DNA from: Clostridiales bacterium
GTDB lineage: Bacteria; Bacillota; Clostridia; Lachnospirales; Lachnospiraceae
Length of the DNA: 19,120 nt
Assembly: GCA_012512995.1 (NCBI GenBank)
Contig: JAAZDA010000067.1
Location: forward strand, 1 to 19,120
Direction: 5' to 3'
Below, in pieces: positions 14,180-19,120 of the stretch. Each line of letters starts with the position of its first letter. Position 1 is the first letter of the stretch. Under the pieces are notes generated by a model. That model searched no databases and was not told where the DNA came from. It worked only from the letters and a program-made list of their open reading frames with translations. The position numbers and the translations under genes are program-made.

Positions 14180-15430
14180 TTACGACCTGTAATCTGCATT
14201 GATCTTCACGTAGTCATATGTAAGATCGCAGCCCCAGGCTGTCGCGCTCTCACGTCCTGAATTCATATCACAGAGGATAGTGACAACTTTCCCGGAAAGA
14301 AGCTGCGTCGCTTTATCCTCGCTGTAAGGAGAATCAGCGCCTTGTGAACACACGAGGATACTCTTCTCTCCGTCTTCGCTCACATAATAAAGATCGACTT
14401 TCTCCGGGTCGAAATCCACACCTGAATAGCCGAGTGCACAGATGATCCTTCCCCAGTTCGCGTCCTTCCCGAACACTGCAGCCTTTACAAGATTTGAACC
14501 TATAACAGATTTGGCGAGTTTCCTCGCATTTTCCTTCGTATCAGCATTTACCACATGCGTCTCTATAAGTTTTGACGCGCCTTCACCGTCAGAGGCCATT
14601 TTTCTGGCAAGGTCAGCGCAAAGTGCCTTAAGAGCCTCGACGAACTGTTCATAATCTCCGTTTTTCTCATTGATCACAGGGTTTCCCGCCAATCCGTTCG
14701 CGAGGCAGATGATCGTATCATTTGTGGAAGTATCTCCATCGACCGAAATCATATTGAAGGTATCCGGCACTACCGAACGGACGGCTTCGTCAAGAAGTTC
14801 TTTCGTTATTGCGACATCCGTCGTCACATAGCAGAGCATTGTGCACATATTGGGGTGTATCATCCCTGAGCCCTTGCTCATACCTCCGAGCGTCACCGTG
14901 ACTTCGGGCGCATCGGCGCCGTTTCCGTCAATTGTGAATGTATATGCGCACTCTTTCGGTACTGTATCTGTCGTCATTATTGCCCGTTCAGCCGCTGTTC
15001 CTGCTTTGGCCGAATGTTCTTTTGCTGCAGCAAGAGCCATGATTCCCGCTTCAAGTTTCTCAACAGGAAGCTGCATGCCGATGACTCCTGTGGATCCGAG
15101 GAGAACTTCATTCTCATTTATTCCGAGTGCCTTTGACGCTGCTCTTGCCTCTATTCTGCATACATCAAGCCCATCACTTCCGGTGCACGCATTGGCAATT
15201 CCTGAATTCACGATTATCGCACGGGCATACGGAAAGCTGTCGATCTGTTTTCTGTCGAACTGAACCGGCGCTGCCTTCACGATATTGCTCGTGAACATGC
15301 CGGCCGCAAGACACGGAGCTTCACTGTAGATCAGTGCCATGTCATTTCTTCCGCTGTATTTGATACCCGCTTCCGCTGCTGCTGCGCAATAACCCTTTGC
15401 TGCGGTCACCCCGCCTTTTCTCTTCTGCAT
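14180..15430 (-). CDS. argJ: Bifunctional ornithine acetyltransferase / N-acetylglutamate synthase ArgJ
   Basis: ArgJ moves the acetyl group from N-acetylornithine to glutamate, closing the acetyl cycle; many members also make N-acetylglutamate from acetyl-CoA. The 416-residue protein has the N-terminal GGVTAAKGY motif and the conserved KGSGMIHPNMCTML segment. The precursor is autocleaved before a nucleophilic Thr, here Thr197 in Cys-Thr-Met-Leu, where many members have Ala-Thr. Downstream SVDGDTSTNDT and GKDANWGRI are also typical. ATG 15430 is chosen since GGAGG lies 5 bases upstream; the extra 10 codons to 15460 lack a ribosome site. It follows the GNAT gene by 33 bases and precedes argB by 17, within one operon. 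Whether it is bifunctional or only the transferase cannot be settled from sequence alone, which matters because of the GNAT next door. Confidence 0.94.
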   Translation of the reverse strand: MQKRKGGVTAAKGYCAAAAEAGIKYSGRNDMALIYSEAPCLAAGMFTSNIVKAAPVQFDRKQIDSFPYARAIIVNSGIANACTGSDGLDVCRIEARAASKALGINENEVLLGSTGVIGMQLPVEKLEAGIMALAAAKEHSAKAGTAAERAIMTTDTVPKECAYTFTIDGNGADAPEVTVTLGGMSKGSGMIHPNMCTMLCYVTTDVAITKELLDEAVRSVVPDTFNMISVDGDTSTNDTIICLANGLAGNPVINEKNGDYEQFVEALKALCADLARKMASDGEGASKLIETHVVNADTKENARKLAKSVIGSNLVKAAVFGKDANWGRIICALGYSGVDFDPEKVDLYYVSEDGEKSILVCSQGADSPYSEDKATQLLSGKVVTILCDMNSGRESATAWGCDLTYDYVKINADYRS

Positions 15431-15463
15431 CTTTCCTCCAATGCCTGAGCTTTTTTGCAAAAG

Positions 15464-15934
15464 CTAATGATTGTTTTTTACAAACTGTGTAATATTCTCA
15501 CTGTTAAGCGTGAAATCGTAATAGTTAAGATCCTCGCGTTTTGTCCATCCAACCGTTTTCCAGAAAGTATTTCCTATATCATTCGAAGTGAAGGCTATAA
15601 GGCTCACCTTGTTGATACCCAGTGCCTTGAGTGCATTCATACAATACTGTACCATATCTGTGGCAATTCCTTCGAGCCTGTAATCTTTTCTCACACACAC
15701 ATGATACAGGCAGCCCCTTCTCCCATCCTCTCCGCAGAGGATCGCGCCCACGACTTTATCTCCCGCGACCGCGGTCACACTGAGCCCCGGATTCCTGTCA
15801 ATAAACCTTCTGACTCCGCTCTCCGAGTCATCAATACTGCGGATCGCAAAGCCATCAATCGATTCCCATAGTTCATGTACTCCATTGTACTGCTCAATAG
15901 TCATCGGAACTATCCTTACTTTGTCCGTTTTCAT
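15464..15934 (-). CDS. GNAT-family N-acetyltransferase inside the arginine operon
   Basis: The 156-residue protein is a single GNAT domain that would use acetyl-CoA. The core motif is the strand LYHVCVRKDYRLEGIATDMV (about 76-95), carrying the acetyl-CoA pyrophosphate loop as Arg86-x-x-Gly89-x-Ala91. LIAFTSNDIGNTFWKTVGW (112-130) is the motif B region with the typical late tryptophan. ATG 15934 has AGGAGAA about 9 bases upstream. The gene lies between argC and argJ with gaps of 33 bases on both sides and the same strand, so it is almost certainly co-transcribed with them. The position invites a role as a short N-acetylglutamate synthase priming the cycle, but GNAT substrates cannot be read from sequence and another amine acceptor is equally possible. 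Confidence 0.87.
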   Translation of the reverse strand: MKTDKVRIVPMTIEQYNGVHELWESIDGFAIRSIDDSESGVRRFIDRNPGLSVTAVAGDKVVGAILCGEDGRRGCLYHVCVRKDYRLEGIATDMVQYCMNALKALGINKVSLIAFTSNDIGNTFWKTVGWTKREDLNYYDFTLNSENITQFVKNNH

Positions 15935-15967
15935 ATACTGATATTTCTCCTGTCTTTGTGTGACACA

Positions 15968-17077
15968 TCACGGGAAATCAGGTGCCATGTCTATTCCTGC
16001 GTCCTCTCTGATTCCGAACATGATGTTCATATTCTGAACAGCCTGCGATGCTGCGCCCTTCATGAGATTATCGAGTGCCCCCATCATGATGACGCGCCCC
16101 GTCCTCTCATCGACCTTTATGTTGACATCAACATAATTGCTGCCCTCGACGAACCTCGTCTCCGGAACTTTTCCATCCGGCAGCACTCTTATGAAATGTT
16201 CCGCACCATAATACTTTTCGTAAACCGCGCGCAGATCCGCCTCCTTCGGCAAAACATGTGCCTCCGCAGCAGCGCGTCCGATCCTGCCTGAACCATCTGT
16301 CGCCACGAGCGATGCGTATTCCGTCGCGAGGATTCCTCTGTTCATCGGCACGAGATGTGGCGTGAACTGCAGCGTGAGCTTACGCCCTGCCGCCTTCCCG
16401 AGTTGTTCCTCTATCTCTGGTGTGTGCCTGTGAGTCGTCACTCCGTAAGCCTTCGCATTCTCGTTGACCTCGCAGTAGAGATTCGCGGTCTTCGCGCCTC
16501 TCCCCGCGCCTGACACTCCGCTAAGCGCATCTATTATAAGAGTATCAGTATCTATCAGTCCTTCCCTGACCAGAGGGTATGCTGTGAGGATAGAGCAAGT
16601 CGTGAAGCACCCAGGGTTCGCAATAAGCTGTGTCTTCCTTATATCATCCCGGTTGATCTCGCACAGACCGTATACTGCGTCCTTTATAAGCTCCGGTGCA
16701 TTATGCTTCATCTTGTACCATTTCTCGTACACAGCGACATCAGTCAGCCGAAAATCAGCACTGAGATCGATCACTTTTGTCCCGGCAAGGAGCTCTTTCG
16801 TCACAAACGAACTGCAGGCACCCTGCGGCGTCGCCGTAAAAATCACATCTGTATCCTTTGCGAGCTTTGCTATTTCATTTTTCATCCTGTCCGTATCGTC
16901 ATCGATGCAGTCAAGATCAACGATCTCGAACATATTCCCATATATATCTGAAAGGCTCTGCCCGGCAAAACTTCTGCTGCCCGCCCACTTTATCTCTGCT
17001 TCCGGGTGTCTCGAAAGGAGCCTTATTATCTCCGCTCCGGCATATCCCGTCGCCCCTATAACGCCTGCTCTTATCAT
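15968..17077 (-). CDS. argC: N-acetyl-gamma-glutamyl-phosphate reductase ArgC
   Basis: ArgC reduces N-acetylglutamyl phosphate to the semialdehyde with NADPH, the third step of arginine synthesis. The 369-residue product has the N-terminal nucleotide-binding GATGYAG (about 8-14), DLSADFRL, the catalytic Cys157 in ANPGCFTT, and the catalytic His218 in THRHTPEIEE. The segment GVSGAGRGAK is also characteristic. ATG 17077 is fixed by GGAGG 4 bases upstream. It is the first gene of the minus-strand arg operon, 33 bases before the GNAT gene, and faces argG across a shared control region. The length is slightly above the roughly 345 residues common in the family, with a short C-terminal extension after MNIMFGI. 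Confidence 0.95.
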   Translation of the reverse strand: MIRAGVIGATGYAGAEIIRLLSRHPEAEIKWAGSRSFAGQSLSDIYGNMFEIVDLDCIDDDTDRMKNEIAKLAKDTDVIFTATPQGACSSFVTKELLAGTKVIDLSADFRLTDVAVYEKWYKMKHNAPELIKDAVYGLCEINRDDIRKTQLIANPGCFTTCSILTAYPLVREGLIDTDTLIIDALSGVSGAGRGAKTANLYCEVNENAKAYGVTTHRHTPEIEEQLGKAAGRKLTLQFTPHLVPMNRGILATEYASLVATDGSGRIGRAAAEAHVLPKEADLRAVYEKYYGAEHFIRVLPDGKVPETRFVEGSNYVDVNIKVDERTGRVIMMGALDNLMKGAASQAVQNMNIMFGIREDAGIDMAPDFP

Positions 17078-17126
17078 ATTACCTCCGGTACATACACATT
17101 TTATTCTGTCAACAATGACTTTCTAT

Positions 17127-17155
17127 AATTTACTCCCCATATGAATATTTATCAA
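17127..17155 (-). promoter_or_regulatory. argC: Candidate promoter for the argC-argD operon
   Basis: On the minus strand TTGATA (complement of 17150-17155) and TAAATT (complement of 17127-17132) are separated by 17 bases and lie about 50 bases upstream of the argC ATG. The -35 matches 5 of 6 consensus bases, the -10 only 4 of 6. An ARG-box-like sequence at 17142-17155 covers the -35, so bound arginine repressor would block polymerase there. Confidence 0.5.
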
Positions 17156-17218
17156 TACAAAATCATGTTTTTCTGTATAAATGTGCAATGATTCGTGGCA
17201 AATATGTATATTTATGTA
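17142..17218. promoter_or_regulatory. Three ARG-box-like sites between argC and argG
   Basis: Three 14-bp cores resemble the ArgR/AhrC half-site pair TGnATwwwwATnCA. They lie at 17142-17155 (two mismatches at the right end), 17174-17187 (one mismatch) and 17205-17218 (one mismatch). Their starts are 32 and 31 bp apart, close to three helical turns, so all face the same side of the DNA. The first overlaps the argC promoter and the third lies just upstream of the argG promoter. Coordinated arginine repression of both operons is inferred; no repressor gene is in the window. Confidence 0.5.
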
Positions 17219-17229
17219 AGTATTTGTAC

Positions 17230-17258
17230 TTGCAAGTGCATAAACTGTGGTGTATATT
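17230..17258 (+). promoter_or_regulatory. argG: Candidate promoter for argG
   Basis: TTGCAA at 17230-17235 and TATATT at 17253-17258 are separated by exactly 17 bases and lie 39 bases before the argG start codon. The -35 element is the centre of a perfect 10-bp palindrome, ACTTGCAAGT, at 17228-17237, which may be a further regulator site or chance. Confidence 0.5.
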
Positions 17259-17297
17259 CATTTCAGCGAATCAATCAATGGAGGCATGGAGGATCAA

Positions 17298-18593
17298 ATG
17301 GCAGCGAAGAAAAAATCAGTAAGTGCTTCGAAGAGCACATCTAATAAGAAAGAAAAGGTAGTTCTGGCATATTCAGGAGGACTCGACACAACAGCGATAA
17401 TTCCCTGGCTCAAAGAAACATATGATTACGAAGTCATCGCAGTCTGCGTAAACGTCGGTCAGGAATCAGAACTCAAGGATCTTGATAAGAGAGCCGCATC
17501 ATCAGGCGCGTCAAAACTTTATGAGCTCGACGTCATTGATGAATTTGCAGATGAATACATCGCTCCCTGCATCCAGGCACACGCTGTATATGAAGATAAA
17601 TACCTTCTCGGCACATCGATGGCACGCCCTCTCATCGCAAAGAAACTTGTTGAGATTGCACGCAAGGAAGGCGCAGTCGCAATCTGCCACGGCGCAACCG
17701 GTAAAGGTAATGATCAGGTCAGATTCGAGCTCGGCATCAAAGCTCTCGCTCCTGACATCAAGATAATCGCAGCATGGCGTGATCCCAAGTGGACAATAGA
17801 TTCAAGAGAAGCAGAGATAGCTTACTGCGAATCAAAGGGGATCCACCTTCCCTTCTCTCCCGATAACAGCTACAGTCGTGACCGCAACCTCTGGCACATC
17901 AGCCACGAGGGTCTCGAGCTGGAAAACCCTGCGAATGAGCCCAACTACGACCACATGCTTGTTTTGTCTGTCACACCGGAAAAAGCCCCTGATAAAGAGA
18001 CAAAAGTCAAACTTGATTTTGAGGACGGAATTCCGGTCGCACTTAATGGCCACAAGATGAAGCTTTCTGATATAATTAGAAAGCTCAACAAGATCGGCGG
18101 CGAGAACGGTATCGGTATCATCGACATCGTGGAGAACCGTGTAGTCGGGATGAAAAGCCGCGGCGTATATGAAACTCCCGGCGGGACCATCATTTATGAG
18201 GCACACCAGCAGCTCGAGGAGCTCATCCTCGACCGCAAAACATATGAAGTCAAGAAGAGACTTGCGAGCGACTTCTCTTCACTTGTATACGAAGGAAAAT
18301 GGTTCTCTCCCCTTTGCGAGGCAGAACGTGCATTCTTTGCAAAGACAGAAGAATATGTAACCGGCACAGTTAATCTTGTACTCTACAAGGGCAATATCAT
18401 AAAGGCCGGCACAACAGCGCCGTACTCGATGTATAATGAAAGCCTGGCTTCGTTCACAACTGGTGATCTCTATGATCACAAAGACGCTGCCGGATTGATA
18501 ACGCTCTTCGGTCTGCCGGAAAAGGTCCGCGCCATGAAGATGCTCGAAGTCGAGAACAAGGCCAAAATGAAGAGCTCGCGCAAAACAAAATAA
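17298..18593 (+). CDS. argG: Argininosuccinate synthase ArgG
   Basis: ArgG joins citrulline and aspartate using ATP to form argininosuccinate, the penultimate step of arginine synthesis. The 431-residue protein has the PP-loop AYSGGLDTT (about 24-32), GATGKGNDQVRFE, and AWRDPKWTIDSREAEIAY in the middle. ATG 17298 is chosen because GGAGG lies 5 bases before it. An in-frame ATG at 17286 has GGAGG too close, and the GTG at 17247 lies in the promoter. A Lys/Ser-rich N-terminal extension of about 17 residues precedes the conserved core, which usually begins within a few residues of the protein start. It is divergent from the argC operon and shares its control region. argH, often next to argG, is absent here. 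Confidence 0.95.
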   Translation: MAAKKKSVSASKSTSNKKEKVVLAYSGGLDTTAIIPWLKETYDYEVIAVCVNVGQESELKDLDKRAASSGASKLYELDVIDEFADEYIAPCIQAHAVYEDKYLLGTSMARPLIAKKLVEIARKEGAVAICHGATGKGNDQVRFELGIKALAPDIKIIAAWRDPKWTIDSREAEIAYCESKGIHLPFSPDNSYSRDRNLWHISHEGLELENPANEPNYDHMLVLSVTPEKAPDKETKVKLDFEDGIPVALNGHKMKLSDIIRKLNKIGGENGIGIIDIVENRVVGMKSRGVYETPGGTIIYEAHQQLEELILDRKTYEVKKRLASDFSSLVYEGKWFSPLCEAERAFFAKTEEYVTGTVNLVLYKGNIIKAGTTAPYSMYNESLASFTTGDLYDHKDAAGLITLFGLPEKVRAMKMLEVENKAKMKSSRKTK

Positions 18594-18626
18594 GTTTCCG
18601 CACTTCTCCTGAAAGGCTGGTATTTA

Positions 18627-18917
18627 ATGCCCACAATTATGATAATAGCTGTTTACCTTGTCGTCGTGAACTTAGTCGCATGTATCACTTTCTTTATAGA
18701 CAAACGGAAAGCTGAGAACAATGCATACCGCATACCTGAAGTCGTTCTGTTCTTCCTTGCGATCATAGGCGGCTCGATCGGCTGTATCATTGGAATGTAC
18801 AGTTTTCACCACAAGACCAGAAAATGGAAATTCCGTATTGGAATGCCGTTGATCCTTGTATTACAGCTTGTTTTGATCTTCTATATTACTTATACTTATC
18901 AGGTCCGGATCGTTTAG
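18627..18917 (+). CDS. DUF1294 small membrane protein
   Basis: The 96-residue protein has three predicted membrane helices (about 3-22, 38-58 and 70-92). The conserved DUF1294 core is visible as FFIDKRKAENNAYRIPE, then GGSIGCIIGMYSFHHKTRKWKF. In this family the DKR-A, RIPE and HKT-K-F residues are nearly invariant. The function of DUF1294 is not established. It starts 33 bases after argG with a modest AAAGG about 10 bases upstream and no terminator in between, so it may be read through from the argG promoter. The next hairpin begins inside its last codons. Confidence 0.88.
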   Translation: MPTIMIIAVYLVVVNLVACITFFIDKRKAENNAYRIPEVVLFFLAIIGGSIGCIIGMYSFHHKTRKWKFRIGMPLILVLQLVLIFYITYTYQVRIV

Positions 18918-18934
18918 TTGATCCGGGCTGTTTT
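18903..18934 (+). terminator. Probable weak terminator after the DUF1294 gene
   Basis: A stem of 7 perfect pairs (18905-18911 with 18920-18926), extended by a G-U and a G-C pair, surrounds an 8-base loop that holds the gene's TAG stop codon. It is followed by a short run of four T (18931-18934). The short T-run makes termination likely only in part, allowing some read-through to the next gene. Confidence 0.55.
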
Positions 18935-18971
18935 ATGCGCATGAACATTTTTCTTCAGGAAAGGCCATCAG

Positions 18972-19120
18972 ATGATTGAACTGGAAATCCGCAAACTCGG
19001 TGTATTCATGGGCAAACTGTTTTCCTCCGATTGTTTTGACTCCTTCCTTATAACTGAGGCCGCAGTCAGGACAAATGTCTCATGGGCGCTTGATTCAAGG
19101 CTTCTGAAGAGTTTTTACAC
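18972..19120 (+). CDS. DUF5721-like protein, 3' end cut by window
   Basis: A reading frame starting at ATG 18972 stays open for the remaining 49 codons. AGGAAAGG lies about 7 bases before the start, supporting a real gene. The N-terminus (around EIRKLGVFMGKLF, FDSFLITEA and the following VRTNVSWALDSRL) resembles, from memory, the opening of the short DUF5721 family found in Lachnospiraceae, where a similar xFMxKLLxxxxFDxFLLxEA pattern occurs. No function is known for that family. The identification rests on less than a third of the protein and is tentative. Confidence 0.55.
   Translation, partial: MIELEIRKLGVFMGKLFSSDCFDSFLITEAAVRTNVSWALDSRLLKSFY

Noticed and set aside
15440..15470. AGCTTTT / AAAAGCT inverted repeat between the GNAT gene and argJ
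   Set aside because: The stem is AT-rich and only 7 bp, with no T-run after it on the minus strand. A terminator there would break an otherwise tight operon.
16584..17144. 186-codon plus-strand frame opposite argC
   Set aside because: It is Ser/Ile-rich with no family motif, no ribosome site, and it runs through the argC promoter gap. It is a shadow of argC.
17247..17297. In-frame upstream starts for argG (GTG 17247, ATG 17286)
   Set aside because: GTG 17247 lies before the -10 element of the only good promoter, and ATG 17286 has GGAGG only one base away. ATG 17298 has an ideally spaced GGAGG.

Overview
The window looks like ordinary chromosome from a low-to-mid GC Firmicute of class Clostridia, most likely a Lachnospiraceae relative. 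The evidence is the ThiT-type ECF thiamine S-component, a clostripain-family (C11) secreted peptidase, a DUF1294 membrane protein, a DUF5721-like protein, strong GGAGG-type ribosome binding sites and an acetyl-cycle arginine operon with bifunctional ArgJ. The assignment rests on recognising protein families, not on a database search. No phage, insertion sequence, CRISPR array, tRNA or rRNA was seen, and no gene-free stretch exceeds about 220 bases.

Layout. (1) 1-597 (+): ThiT, missing only a short N-terminus at the window edge. It converges on a minus-strand unit that ends at a good hairpin terminator (603-638). (2) 644-3708 (-): a DUF4143-type AAA ATPase followed by a membrane-anchored C11 cysteine peptidase. 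The peptidase C-terminal domain sits in another reading frame, so the gene looks frameshifted or split. (3) 3720-10663 (-): comEA, response regulator, histidine kinase, double-GerMN anchored protein and comEC. Two DNA-uptake genes thus flank a two-component system with an accessory extracytoplasmic protein. (4) 10671-12008 (-): an orphan solute-binding protein with no permease genes and a striking palindrome upstream of its start. (5) 12062-17077 (-): argC, a GNAT acetyltransferase, argJ, argB and argD, a tightly packed operon from glutamate to ornithine. (6) 17078-17297: a divergent control region with three ARG-box-like sites about 31-32 bp apart. (7) 17298-19120 (+): argG, DUF1294 protein, a weak terminator and the start of a DUF5721-like gene.

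How the genes work together. argC, argJ, argB and argD convert N-acetylglutamate to ornithine, with ArgJ recycling the acetyl group; argG acts later, on citrulline. argF and argH must lie elsewhere. ComEA (DNA receptor) and ComEC (membrane channel) would act together in DNA uptake. The regulator, kinase and GerMN genes form a translationally coupled cassette resembling the actinobacterial MtrA-MtrB-LpqB arrangement. I found no clearly new defence or mobile system. The most interesting signals are this three-component cassette inside a com locus, the split C11 peptidase, the GNAT inside the arg operon, and the palindrome before the orphan binding protein.
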